A stretch of DNA of 64,000 bases from Acidobacteriaceae bacterium (lineage in GTDB: Bacteria > Acidobacteriota > Terriglobia > Terriglobales > Acidobacteriaceae), in NCBI GenBank assembly GCA_027449965.1, contig DAIDKP010000003.1, forward strand, positions 62,001 to 126,000, written 5' to 3'. The notes under the pieces are model-generated. The model saw only the letters and a list, made by a program, of their open reading frames with translations, searched no databases and had not been told where the DNA came from. Positions within the stretch are counted from its first letter, which is position 1. Every line of letters starts with the position of its first letter. The position numbers and the translations under genes were made by a program. Of this stretch, positions 42,488 through 50,891 are shown in pieces.

Positions 42488-43873
42488 TCAATACTGGGTG
42501 TGCTGCGTGTCGAGGTCCTCAAAGCGCGTGAACTGGCTGAGGAAGGCGAGTTCGACAGTGCCGGTGGGTCCGTTGCGCTGCTTGGCGATGATGATTTCGG
42601 CCTTGTTGCGGTCGGGGTCTTCTTCCTTGTCGCGGTTATAGTAGCTTTCGCGATGAATGAAGGCGACAACGTCGGCATCCTGCTCGATCGAGCCGGATTC
42701 GCGCAGGTCGCTGAGCATGGGGCGCTTGTCGTCGCCGCGGCGCTCGCTGGAACGGCTGAGCTGGCTGAGCGCGATGACGGGAACTTCCATCTCCTTGGCC
42801 AAAGCCTTCAAGCCGCGTGAGATGGCGGAGACTTCCTGGGTGCGGTTTTCGTGACGTTTGCCGCCCTGTGAGGGCAAACTGGCGCTCATCAGCTGAAGAT
42901 AGTCCACCAGGATCAGATCGACACGCCCGGCGATCTGGCGCAGGCGGCGAACCTTGGCGCGCATCTCGGCCAGCGAGATGCCCGCCGTGTCATCGATGTA
43001 GATCTTTGATTCGACGAGGTCTTCGAGCGCGCGGCGCAGTTTTTCCTGATCGTCGCGCCCCAGGAAGCCGGTCTGGAGCTTACGCTGATCGACCCACGCC
43101 TGCGAAGCCAACATGCGGCGCAACAGCGCTTCCTTGGACATTTCCAGCGAAAAGATAGCCACGGACGCGCCGCTGCGGATGGCCGCGTTCTGAGCGATGT
43201 TGACGGCCCACGCGGTTTTGCCCATGGAGGGACGGGCGGCGATGATGACGAGTTCACCTTTTTGCAGGCCGCTGGTCATCTTGTCGAACTCGGTGTAGTG
43301 CGTGGCAAGCCCGGTGATCTCGCGCGCCTGCTGGTAGAGATTGTCGATGGAACCGAAGGAGCCACTGACAATCTCCTCCAGGCTGGCAAGTCCTTTGCTG
43401 ATGCCTTTCTCGCCAACTTCCAGCAGTTGCGACTCGGCAGCGTTCAGCACGTCAAGGGCCGGCTCGCTCTGGTCAGCGGCTCGGGCAATGGCCGCCGAGC
43501 AGATGAGCATAAGCTGGCGCAGCAGGCTCTTGTCCTTGACGATGCGGATGTATTCCTCAAGGATGGGCCGTCGCGGCAGTCCCTCGGTGAGCGAGGCAAG
43601 ATAGGCGACGCCACCGACGGACTCAACCTCCTTGAAACGACCCAGCATCTCGGAGAGCGTGACAAGATCGATGGCGTGGCCTTCGGCGCTCAACTCGCCC
43701 ATGCGCTGGAAGATACGGCGATGCGAGTCCAGCGAAAAGTCTTCGGAGACAAGCTTTTCCTGGGCCTCGGCGAGCAGCGCGTTGTCCAGCAGAATGGCGC
43801 CGAGAATGGTCCGCTCTGCATCCGCGTTGGCGGGCAGACCGGCGTCAAGTGTGAAGCTGGAGGCAGCGGCCAT
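42488..43873 (-). CDS. dnaB: Replicative DNA helicase DnaB
   Basis: 461 residues from ATG 43873; the frame reaches 43897 only through a TTG. Residues ~15-115 are the DnaB N-terminal domain (NADAERTILGAILLDNALLA). The RecA-like domain has Walker A ARPSMGKTAWAVNIA (~residue 215), SLEMSKEALLRRMLASQA, Walker B VDLILVDYLQLM and the arginine-finger region SQLSRSSERR with DLRESGSIEQDADVV. Full-length. Hexameric 5'-3' helicase that drives the replication fork. No replication partners (rplI, ssb) are adjacent. Convergent with the DUF4145-like gene. Confidence 0.97.
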   Translation of the reverse strand: MAAASSFTLDAGLPANADAERTILGAILLDNALLAEAQEKLVSEDFSLDSHRRIFQRMGELSAEGHAIDLVTLSEMLGRFKEVESVGGVAYLASLTEGLPRRPILEEYIRIVKDKSLLRQLMLICSAAIARAADQSEPALDVLNAAESQLLEVGEKGISKGLASLEEIVSGSFGSIDNLYQQAREITGLATHYTEFDKMTSGLQKGELVIIAARPSMGKTAWAVNIAQNAAIRSGASVAIFSLEMSKEALLRRMLASQAWVDQRKLQTGFLGRDDQEKLRRALEDLVESKIYIDDTAGISLAEMRAKVRRLRQIAGRVDLILVDYLQLMSASLPSQGGKRHENRTQEVSAISRGLKALAKEMEVPVIALSQLSRSSERRGDDKRPMLSDLRESGSIEQDADVVAFIHRESYYNRDKEEDPDRNKAEIIIAKQRNGPTGTVELAFLSQFTRFEDLDTQHTQY

Positions 43874-44042
43874 ACTCTCAAGTCTAATCCCGGGCAAAAA
43901 AAGTGCCTGTGAGTGCTGAGGAATCTTCGGAAAACGTGGGGAGAAACTTCCGGGCAGGGTCTTTGCCGCATCGTGAAGGATGCCCGGCTACCGGAGACCC
44001 CGATACAATCGTCCAAGAGATGGGAGTCAAGGAGTCATGCGG

Positions 44043-44666
44043 ATGCGTTTTGCTTCGATTGCAGGATTGTTGTTCTGTTTCCCCGGTCTGGTTGCCGGAT
44101 ACTCCGCTCAGGCGCAGGGTGCCGTAGCGCCCACGGCCATCCACGGCGGCAGTGCGACGGCTGCACCCCTTGCAGCGGCTGCGACCGATTCGCCGGCTGT
44201 GCGTGAGCTGCAGGCGGTCGAAGACAAGTGGACCGCAGCCCTGAATCAGCGCGATCAGTACGGGCTGGAGCTGGTGCTGGCTCCGCTGTTCATGAATGTC
44301 TCGCAGAGCGGTGTCTTCACCACGCGCGATCAGCAGATCGCCAATCTGATCACGCTCGATGACAAGACGGCAGCCACCGAGCAGAAGGTGCTGGCGGCGC
44401 GCGTTCTCGGCGATGTCGCCATTGCCACAGGAACCTATGCCTATCGCCATCGGGTGAGCAATGGCGAAGTGCTGGACCGAGGCATCTTTACACACGTCTT
44501 TCAGCGGCAGCACGGACAGTGGATGTGCGTGAGTGCGCAGGAGACTCCCGTGGCCACTGAGGCGCCGGGCGCCAAGCCGAAAAGTGTCAAATCCAAGACC
44601 AAGGCTCAGGCCGAGATGCCGTTCCACATTCCGTTCTTCACCAAAGGTGGCAGCAGCAAGCAGTAG
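44043..44666 (+). CDS. Secreted NTF2/SnoaL-like (DUF4440) protein
   Basis: 207 residues, ATG 44043 preferred (AAGGAG eight bases upstream) over ATG 44037. The signal peptide is MRFASIAGLLFCFPGLVAGY, ending around AQAQ. The core from DSPAVRELQAVEDKWTAALN to RGIFTHVFQRQHGQWMCVSA matches the DUF4440 cone-shaped NTF2 fold: the pocket-lining tryptophan and the final strand W-x-x-V-x-x-Q-x-T are there. The last 40 residues are Lys- and Pro-rich (KPKSVKSKTKAQAEMPFHIP). Such proteins bind or isomerise small hydrophobic ligands; substrate unknown. Converges with the DUF4097 operon. Confidence 0.8.
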   Translation: MRFASIAGLLFCFPGLVAGYSAQAQGAVAPTAIHGGSATAAPLAAAATDSPAVRELQAVEDKWTAALNQRDQYGLELVLAPLFMNVSQSGVFTTRDQQIANLITLDDKTAATEQKVLAARVLGDVAIATGTYAYRHRVSNGEVLDRGIFTHVFQRQHGQWMCVSAQETPVATEAPGAKPKSVKSKTKAQAEMPFHIPFFTKGGSSKQ

Positions 44667-44726
44667 CTGCTGCAGCCGACAAAGCGGCTCTTCGCGCTCT
44701 GTCCTGGAAAGGCGAAAGCAGGTGGC

Positions 44727-46355
44727 TCACTGCGAGACGCTGTCGGCCGCCTGTCCATGCGGCAGGCGCAGGTGTGGTGCAGGGGCAGCATTCGGCGCGT
44801 TGGGTGCCAGTGGTGGCGCAGCCGGAGCGGCATCGCCCTTGCGAATGTGCAGATCGGCGTTGTCCGTGATGAGCGAAAGCTCAGGGCCGCCTTTGCCAAT
44901 CTGTCCAGCGACGGTCTTGTTCTGGTCGCCTGTGATGGTGAGCGGAAAATCCGAGACGATATCGCCGTTGTGCGTCTGGCCAGAGACGCGAAAACCGATG
45001 CCCGGCGGCACGGCCAGCTCAATGTCACCTTTGCTGTTTTTGATCTGCACCGGATAGGACCCGGCCAGATCCAGCTCCACGCGCCCGTCGCTGTCGGTGA
45101 TGTCGCTGGGGCCAAAGACCTGGCTCAGCTCGATATCCTTGGAGCGCGTAACCAGATGAATCTGGCCCAGAAGCTGCGTAGCGTGCAGCGAATCGAGGTC
45201 CATGGAAAGATCCCCGGGTAGACCGCCGTCGATGCTCAGTTCGGTGCGCGAAGAGTGGAAGTGGACCGTCTTTCCGATCCGCTCCAGATGAATGTCTCCG
45301 GTGTAGTCGCCATTGAGTACGACCTGGCCGCGGATATCCGAGAAGGTGACATCGTCGCCGACACCGTCCGCTGTTATGTCGCCGCCAATCTCATGTGCCG
45401 AAACGCTGCCACCGCGGCTGACCAGCCGCGCATGGACATGCCCGCCAATCGAGGCCGCCTGAAAATCTCCGTGATTGAGCGTCGCGTCCACGTTGCCGCT
45501 GAGACCGGTGATCGAGGCATCGCCGTGCGTGGCGTTGACCTGGACGGAGGCGGTGCGTGGGATCGTGATGGTGAGGTTCGAGCGCAGATTGCTTGCGCTA
45601 TCCACCGTAATCATGGCCGAAGAGCCGGAGACCGTCACGCGAGGACGGTGAGCGGCAAAGACCTTCTGCGCATCGTCATCCGTGCCGCCATAGACGACGG
45701 CGTGGCTGATGACGACGATCTGGTTCCCGTCTCCGGCGGCAATCTGAACATCCCCCCGAGGGTCCTGAACCTGGATCTGGGGCGCGGCGCCCGTGGCAAT
45801 CGTCGCGGTGACCGCCTCCATATCGCGCGTGTGCTGAGGGCCGGCAAACGCACTGAAGAAATCGTCGCTGTCATTGCCAAACTGCGACTCCCACGGTCCG
45901 TGAAAGTGCTGCCATCCGCTGGCAAGGCCGCCGATGAACAGCAGAAATATGACCAGGCCGACATAGCCGCCGAAGGAACGGCCACCCACACTTCCAGTTC
46001 GGGCGTCGATGAACCACTCAAAGAGTGCGGCCAAGCCCAGAACAATCAGCAGGACAGGCCACCAGTGGCCGTACCACGCCCAGAAGCTGTCAGCGGCAAG
46101 TCTGCCCGTAACCAGCAGCAGCGATAGCACACCCACGCAGATCAACAGCACCGGACCAATCAGCGATGGACGGCGAAGAGCGCGGCGCTGTGCGCGCAAC
46201 ACCTGCCGCTGAGCCTTCCACGCATGGCGCTGCTGGTCGCGCTGATAGCGCCAGTAGTTGCGCGGATCGCCGACGTAAGGCTGGCCCGAATAAGGCGGCT
46301 GATTGGGCGGGTAAGGTGGATAGGGCGGACGACCGCCCGGCGGTGGCGTGCTCAT
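44727..46355 (-). CDS. Membrane protein with DUF4097 (toast-rack-like) beta-helix domain, last gene of sigma-factor operon
   Basis: 542 residues from ATG 46355, with AGGAG nine bases upstream; its ATG overlaps the TGA of the preceding gene. A proline- and tyrosine-rich start (PPYPPYPPNQPPY), a basic helix (RHAWKAQRQVLRAQRRALRR) and three hydrophobic segments (SLIGPVLLICVGVLSLLLVT; PVLLIVLGLAALFEWFI; YVGLVIFLLFIGGLAS) precede residues ~190-510, a DUF4097 beta-solenoid with repeated G-D-V and DI strands: DPRGDVQIAAGD, SNLTITIPRTASVQVNATHG, SRGGSVSAHEIGGDITADGV, DYTGDIHLERIG. The domain is related to the LiaF/PspC toast-rack sensor fold. Probably an envelope-stress sensor or target of the sigma/anti-sigma pair. 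Confidence 0.85.
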   Translation of the reverse strand: MSTPPPGGRPPYPPYPPNQPPYSGQPYVGDPRNYWRYQRDQQRHAWKAQRQVLRAQRRALRRPSLIGPVLLICVGVLSLLLVTGRLAADSFWAWYGHWWPVLLIVLGLAALFEWFIDARTGSVGGRSFGGYVGLVIFLLFIGGLASGWQHFHGPWESQFGNDSDDFFSAFAGPQHTRDMEAVTATIATGAAPQIQVQDPRGDVQIAAGDGNQIVVISHAVVYGGTDDDAQKVFAAHRPRVTVSGSSAMITVDSASNLRSNLTITIPRTASVQVNATHGDASITGLSGNVDATLNHGDFQAASIGGHVHARLVSRGGSVSAHEIGGDITADGVGDDVTFSDIRGQVVLNGDYTGDIHLERIGKTVHFHSSRTELSIDGGLPGDLSMDLDSLHATQLLGQIHLVTRSKDIELSQVFGPSDITDSDGRVELDLAGSYPVQIKNSKGDIELAVPPGIGFRVSGQTHNGDIVSDFPLTITGDQNKTVAGQIGKGGPELSLITDNADLHIRKGDAAPAAPPLAPNAPNAAPAPHLRLPHGQAADSVSQ

Positions 46356-46795
46356 GAGCGATGCTCCTCTCCGGGGTCGCTTGGCTGCATCTCGGTCGAA
46401 GCCGGGTGCGCCGACAGGGAAGTCCATGGGCTGACCGGAACAAGTCCGGTTGGCTCGGTCTGGGTTGTACTCTGGGCGGCAGTCTGCGTCCAGGCCGGTG
46501 CCTGCTGTGCGCCGGTGGAATCCGCGGACGGATATGCGGGTGGAGGATAGCCCGGAGGCGCGTAGCCGGAGGGTGCGTAACCGGAGTAATCCGGCGGCGG
46601 CATGGCGGCGATTGCTGCGCGCTCCGCCAGGCCCAGAACCCCCAGCAGGATCAGATACAGCGGCCAGGCATGATCCCATGTGAGGATGCTCAGCTGGTCC
46701 AGCAGGGCGATGACGCCGGTCAGCAGCAGCAGCAGCGGCCAGCGCAGACGACGCAATGTCAGAGCACGATTCCAGTCGTAGTTGAAGGGGTTCAT
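46352..46795 (-). CDS. LiaI/LiaF-like small membrane protein (DUF5668-type)
   Basis: 147 residues. Two hydrophobic segments in the N-terminal half (RWPLLLLLTGVIALLDQLSI; WPLYLILLGVLGLAERAAIA) are joined by the short loop W-D-H, the two-helix LiaI/LiaF_TM (DUF5668) arrangement. The C-terminal half is a disordered Pro-Gly-Tyr repeat (YSGYAPSGYAPPGYPPPAYP). The TGA overlaps the next gene's ATG, and its own ATG overlaps the stop of the B-box gene, so translation is coupled on both sides. Likely an inner-membrane subunit in the same complex as its neighbours. Confidence 0.8.
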   Translation of the reverse strand: MNPFNYDWNRALTLRRLRWPLLLLLTGVIALLDQLSILTWDHAWPLYLILLGVLGLAERAAIAAMPPPDYSGYAPSGYAPPGYPPPAYPSADSTGAQQAPAWTQTAAQSTTQTEPTGLVPVSPWTSLSAHPASTEMQPSDPGEEHRS

Positions 46796-47664
46796 GAGCG
46801 TGGACCTCCTATGCCGGTGCGGCTGATAATCAGCCAGACTCCAAGGCCGATGAGCAGCAACGGCCAGCTAAACCGCATGATGCCAGCCACAAAGCCCATG
46901 CTTTGCAGCAGAAAAAGAACGCCAAGCGCAATCAGCACCACGGCTCCAATCGGCAGATTGCGCTGCGGAACCACCGGCGGCACCGGCGTGTAGATTCCTG
47001 GGTCCGCCCAGGGATTGGGCGAGACTCCTCCAGGATTTGTCGGGGCAGCGCCCGTATACGGCTGAGTGAATGGCGGAGTTGAGGCGGAAGCGTCAGGTGG
47101 AGGTGGCGCAGACCACGGCTGACTGTCGCCGAAGGGCGCCGGCGGAGTTCCGGGCTGTGGGCGCGCCTGGGAGTGCGTGCCAAAGTTGAGCCAGCTTCCC
47201 AGCTCGTTGATGCCAAAGGGATCGGGCAGCGGCAGGCCGTCGCGGCGGGCGCGCGCGGTGTGGAAGGCCTCAAAGGACTGGTAGAGGATCCAGGCGGCGA
47301 TGAAGAGGCCGACGATGCTGTAACGGTCGGTGAGCGTGACCAGGACGGCAAAGATCACCACGTGGACCATCCCTTTGAAAAACTGGCCGTTGTACATGGC
47401 TCCCACGCCGGGAAAAAGCCCCAGAAATGCGGCAAGGTTGGGGTTGGGCAGGCCGGAGATGGGTGGGTACGCACCCGGCATGGGTGAGCCGGGCATGGGT
47501 GAGCCGGGCGCAGAATAGGTCTGGTATCCCGGCGCCGCCAAGCGACACACCGAGCAGAAGACCTGGCCGACGGGCGTACGCTGCACACAGTCGGCACACA
47601 GGGCTTTGCCGCAGCTCTGACAATAGGCGGAAGCCGCCACCTCGGGATGATTTACGCACTGCAT
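46792..47664 (-). CDS. B-box zinc-finger membrane protein with DUF5668 tail
   Basis: 290 residues from ATG 47664 with AAAGGAG six bases upstream. Residues ~2-42 carry a B-box-like zinc finger: MQCVNHPEVAASAYCQSCGK, CADCVQRT and FCSVCRL, with CxxC pairs and one His. A Met-Pro-Gly-Ser tandem follows (GSPMPGSPMPG, from a 15-bp DNA duplication). Then come hydrophobic stretches (LAAFLGLFPGVGAMYNGQFF; VVIFAVLVTLTDRYSIVGLF) resembling TM2-type membrane domains, a long Pro/Ala linker and two C-terminal helices of DUF5668 type (IGAVVLIALGVLFLLQSM; WPLLLIGLGVWLIISRT). Probably a cytoplasmic zinc module attached to the membrane complex of the sigma operon. Confidence 0.83.
   Translation of the reverse strand: MQCVNHPEVAASAYCQSCGKALCADCVQRTPVGQVFCSVCRLAAPGYQTYSAPGSPMPGSPMPGAYPPISGLPNPNLAAFLGLFPGVGAMYNGQFFKGMVHVVIFAVLVTLTDRYSIVGLFIAAWILYQSFEAFHTARARRDGLPLPDPFGINELGSWLNFGTHSQARPQPGTPPAPFGDSQPWSAPPPPDASASTPPFTQPYTGAAPTNPGGVSPNPWADPGIYTPVPPVVPQRNLPIGAVVLIALGVLFLLQSMGFVAGIMRFSWPLLLIGLGVWLIISRTGIGGPRS
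47477..47506. repeat. Two perfect copies of a 15-bp unit in the B-box protein gene
   Basis: GGCATGGGTGAGCCG repeated head to tail, encoding the SPMPGSPMPG peptide in frame on the minus strand. Confidence 0.8.
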
Positions 47665-48488
47665 GGCTGGCTCCTTTCAGGGGCGGTCGCCGGTTCTGCG
47701 ACAGAGTTGCGATCAAGGCCGGGTTCCACGATAGCCTCGACGGGGCCCTGGCTCTCGATCAGCAGGGGCGGGTTGACTGTCTGCTGAGGAGCGGTGTGAG
47801 GGTCCGGCAAACCACCCTGCCTCATGCGAAGCTGGCTTCCTCCGCCCGGCTTCTGTGGCTCGGCCTGTGGGGTATTGTCCGTCGAGTGCTGCATCTCGTG
47901 CACGCGTGACTCCACCTCATACAGAAATCGCAGATGGTCATAGTAGCGAACGACCGGCGTCGATGCTGTAGCGATTCGCCGCTCGAGTGCGGCACGCATC
48001 GAGCCTGGATTCAGCTCTGGTGGATGCATCTGGCGCAACTGCGCGCGCGTCAGGCTCAGTGTCAGGGCGATCGAGAAAAACGCCATCGCGGCGGTCATCA
48101 TCAGGCGCGGCTCGGAGAATCGGTAGAGCCATGCCATGCGTCCGGCGGGCTGCTGCCAGACGGGGATCGCAACCGTGCCCGCAGCCTGCGGAATCGCTGT
48201 GACAGACACCGCCCCCGGGCCGGTCTGGCGCAGAATATCCTCCACCAGACCGACTGGCGGCTCGGGCGCGGCATCCAGACAGGCCAGCCACTCACGCCCG
48301 CACGAGGATTGCTCCAGCAGTGAGGAGCAGTTGGCGCAGGCTGCCTTGTGCTGGTCAAAGAATGCCTGATCTTCTGCAGAAAGTTGCTGATCCAGCGCGT
48401 CCACCAGCATCGTCTCCCAACGCCCGCAGGCAGGCGAGGCGGGCGGATGAATGCGCTCGCGGCTCAGGTTGGAGTCGTGGTCGATCAT
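47652..48488 (-). CDS. Anti-sigma factor with zinc-binding N-terminus
   Basis: 278 residues from ATG 48488, preceded by AAAGGAGGTGATG, an almost complete anti-SD match, seven to eight bases away. The cytoplasmic N-terminal region has a zinc-finger-like anti-sigma motif with HKAACANCSSLLEQSSCG (Cys/His spaced as in ZAS domains) within ~70 residues. One membrane segment follows (LMMTAAMAFFSIALTLSLT), then an extracytoplasmic tail rich in Gln, Pro and Arg. It is encoded immediately after the ECF sigma gene with two bases between stop and start, the usual pairing in which the membrane-bound anti-sigma holds its sigma until a signal arrives. Its 3' end overlaps the B-box gene by 13 bp. Confidence 0.85.
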   Translation of the reverse strand: MIDHDSNLSRERIHPPASPACGRWETMLVDALDQQLSAEDQAFFDQHKAACANCSSLLEQSSCGREWLACLDAAPEPPVGLVEDILRQTGPGAVSVTAIPQAAGTVAIPVWQQPAGRMAWLYRFSEPRLMMTAAMAFFSIALTLSLTRAQLRQMHPPELNPGSMRAALERRIATASTPVVRYYDHLRFLYEVESRVHEMQHSTDNTPQAEPQKPGGGSQLRMRQGGLPDPHTAPQQTVNPPLLIESQGPVEAIVEPGLDRNSVAEPATAPERSQPCSA

Positions 48489-48490
48489 GG

Positions 48491-49153
48491 CTACATCACC
48501 TCCTTTTTGTTGCACTCCAGCAGGCGGGCCAGCTCGGCGCGCCCGCGGCTGATGCGGGATTTCACAGTACCCTCGGGAATCGACAATACCTGGGCTATTT
48601 CTTTGTAATCCATCTCCTGCAGGTCGCGCAGGATCACGGCCTCACGCAGCTCCGGAGAAACCTGCGCCAGCGCTTGCTGCACCATCCGCTGCATCTCGCG
48701 GCGAGCAAGCTGCTCATGCTGGCCTGGGCCTTTGGACTGGAGCCGATCCACTGGAACGGATCCGCGATCTTCGCCGCCCTCGGCCCATCCCTCATCCAGG
48801 CTGGAGGTCAGTCGCTGGTTACGCGTCCGGCGGAAGTGGTCGATGAGCAGATTGCGCGTCAGCGTGGTGATCCAGACTGGCAGCGATCCGCGATCGGCGT
48901 CAAAACTCTTCAAGCTGCTGTAGATGCGCAGGAAGACCTCCTGCGTCAGATCCTCAGCGTCTGTGCCGGAGCCGGTGAAGCGATAGCAGATGGCATAAAC
49001 GCGGCGATGATGCGCACGAACCAGTGCAGCCCAGGCGGCGGAGTTGCCCAGCAGGCACTGCTGCACCGTCGCTGACCCGTCCATCTCCAACTGTGCCTCC
49101 CGCTGCGCGGTTCCACTCACAGACTGAGCCGTAGGTTCCTTCAGGAACTCCAT
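48491..49153 (-). CDS. ECF-type RNA polymerase sigma factor
   Basis: 220 residues from ATG 49153 (MEFLKEPTAQ), with GGAG eleven bases upstream; the longer frame to 49405 would run into the glgC terminator and is rejected. Region 2 is AHHRRVYAICYRFTGSGTDA, EDLTQEVFLRIYSSLKSFDA and WITTLTRNLLIDHFRRTRNQ; region 4 is VSPELREAVILRDLQEMDYK, EIAQVLSIPEGTVKSRISRG, a complete -35-binding helix-turn-helix. It lies at the head of a five-gene operon with its anti-sigma and three membrane proteins. I infer control of envelope functions, and probably positive autoregulation. Confidence 0.94.
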   Translation of the reverse strand: MEFLKEPTAQSVSGTAQREAQLEMDGSATVQQCLLGNSAAWAALVRAHHRRVYAICYRFTGSGTDAEDLTQEVFLRIYSSLKSFDADRGSLPVWITTLTRNLLIDHFRRTRNQRLTSSLDEGWAEGGEDRGSVPVDRLQSKGPGQHEQLARREMQRMVQQALAQVSPELREAVILRDLQEMDYKEIAQVLSIPEGTVKSRISRGRAELARLLECNKKEVM

Positions 49154-49340
49154 CTGCGCGTCAGCTCCGGCATCTCCGGCGATCCGCTCACGGCTTGCGG
49201 ACCGTGATTCTGAACCACGGCGCGGAGATTGCCAGATGCCTGGGGTCCAGCTCATTGTAGACGCAGTTGCCATGCTCGGGGATACGCAGGCGGGTTGCAA
49301 TTTGTTCCATGGCCGCAGGAGTCCGACGGCACAAAGAAAA

Positions 49341-49364
49341 CGGGAGCGCTGGTGAGCGCTCCCG
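49341..49364 (-). terminator. Rho-independent terminator of glgC
   Basis: On the minus strand, CGGGAGCGCT-CACC-AGCGCTCCCG (ten perfect pairs, 4-base loop) is followed by TTTTCTTTG. It lies 46 bp after the glgC stop and insulates glgC from the sigma operon further along the same strand. One of the most canonical terminators in the window. Confidence 0.9.
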
Positions 49365-49410
49365 GCAGGTAGGATTTCCCCTGAAAACAGCGAATGTTGA
49401 GCCAATGCGG

Positions 49411-50664
49411 TCAGTAGCGCTCCTGAAACTCCGGTTCCACGGGATTCTCAAAGAGCGAGCGGTCGCGCGTGACAATGGTCAACCCCGAGGGCGTGACAAA
49501 GTATCGTTTCTTGTCCTCGACCGGGTCATAGCCAATCACCGTGCCCTCCGGGATGTGTACGTCGCGGTCGATGATCGCGCGCCGGATGCGGCAGTGCCGA
49601 CCAATGTTGACGTGGCTGAAGATGATGCTGGAGTCCACATCGGAGTAGGAGTTGACGCGGACATCCTGGCTCAGCACAGAGTTGCGCACCTCAGCTCCGG
49701 AGATGATGACACCTGCCGTGATGACGGAGTTGACTGCGCGCCCCGTTCGGCCCGGCTCGCCAAAGACGAACTTGGCCGGCGGATACTGCCGAACGCGTGT
49801 ACGAATCGGCCAGTGTTTGTCGTAGAGGTTAAAGGTGGGCGAAACGGCGCATAGATCCAGGTTGGCGTCGTAGTAGGAATCCAGCGTGCCCACATCCCGC
49901 CAGTAGAGCGCCTGCTGCTTGTTTTCATCCACAAAGTTGTAGGCAACCATCTTGCGCTTGCCCAGGCAGTTTGGCAGGATGTTGTGGCCAAAGTCATGCT
50001 TCGAGTTTGGATCTTCCGCATCGGCGATCAGCTCTTTGAGCAGCGCGTCGGTGTTGAAGATGTAAATGCCCATGGAGGCATCGACCGAGTCGGGATTGAA
50101 GGGCGAGCGAAAGCTGGTCGACTTCGGCTTTTCCTCAAAGCCCAGAATCTCACCCGTGCCGCCGACCTCGACCACGCCAAAGCGCGAAACCTCCTCGGGT
50201 GCGATGGGCAGCGTGGCCAGTGTGACCTCAGCGCCGGAACTGATGTGGTGGCTCAGCATCAGGCTGTAGTCCATCTTGTAGATGTGATCGCCAGAGAGGA
50301 TGATGACGTATTTGGGCTGTTCGGAGCCAATCGAATAAATGTTCTGGTAGACGGCATCGGCCGTGCCCATATACCAGTTGGAGCCGGTGCGCTGCATCGG
50401 CGGCAGAATCTCGAAAAACTCTCCCAGTTCCTGGGCGACGATGCCGGTCCACCCTTCGCGGATGTGACGGTTGAGGCTCAGCGCTTTGTACTGGGTCATG
50501 ATAAAGACCTTGCGCAGCCCGGAGTTGATGCAGTTGGAAAGCGTGATGTCGATGATGCGATAGTGTCCGCCGAAAGGGACGGCGGGCTTGGCACGGTCGC
50601 GGGTCAGGGGGAAGAGCCGCTCGCCGGCGCCGCCTGCTAGTAGAACGCCAAGGGTATCCTTCAT
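49411..50664 (-). CDS. glgC: Glucose-1-phosphate adenylyltransferase
   Basis: 417 residues from ATG 50664 (MKDTLGVLLAGGAGERLFPL), the usual GlgC start, with AAAGGAG about twelve bases upstream; the ATG at 50676 abuts that site and is unlikely. The nucleotide-binding start GVLLAGGAGERLFPLTRDRA, KPAVPFGGHYRIIDITLSNC, GTADAVYQNIY, GDHIYKMDY and FEEKPKS are conserved. The C-terminal left-handed beta-helix (NSVLSQDVRVNSYSDVDSSI) is complete. It makes ADP-glucose, the committed step of glycogen synthesis. No glgA or glgB adjacent. A perfect terminator follows. Upstream, a small gene ends 227 bp away on the same strand. Confidence 0.97.
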   Translation of the reverse strand: MKDTLGVLLAGGAGERLFPLTRDRAKPAVPFGGHYRIIDITLSNCINSGLRKVFIMTQYKALSLNRHIREGWTGIVAQELGEFFEILPPMQRTGSNWYMGTADAVYQNIYSIGSEQPKYVIILSGDHIYKMDYSLMLSHHISSGAEVTLATLPIAPEEVSRFGVVEVGGTGEILGFEEKPKSTSFRSPFNPDSVDASMGIYIFNTDALLKELIADAEDPNSKHDFGHNILPNCLGKRKMVAYNFVDENKQQALYWRDVGTLDSYYDANLDLCAVSPTFNLYDKHWPIRTRVRQYPPAKFVFGEPGRTGRAVNSVITAGVIISGAEVRNSVLSQDVRVNSYSDVDSSIIFSHVNIGRHCRIRRAIIDRDVHIPEGTVIGYDPVEDKKRYFVTPSGLTIVTRDRSLFENPVEPEFQERY

Positions 50665-50891
50665 GAATGCGTGCATCTCCTTTGTGCTTGACGTTACCAC
50701 GGAACCGAATCGAAACACGGCCAGCGTCAAAGCTCTCCGGCGAGTGGACGGTAACTTTCTCCCCGGACGGGCGAGAATATCACAGCGACATCACAACTGT
50801 TCAGCACGGCCCGGAAAGTCCGAAGTAAATCGATCACCCTTCGCGACGACAGCCCGCAACCACGCAGAGCAAGCCCCAGGTCAGAACAGCG

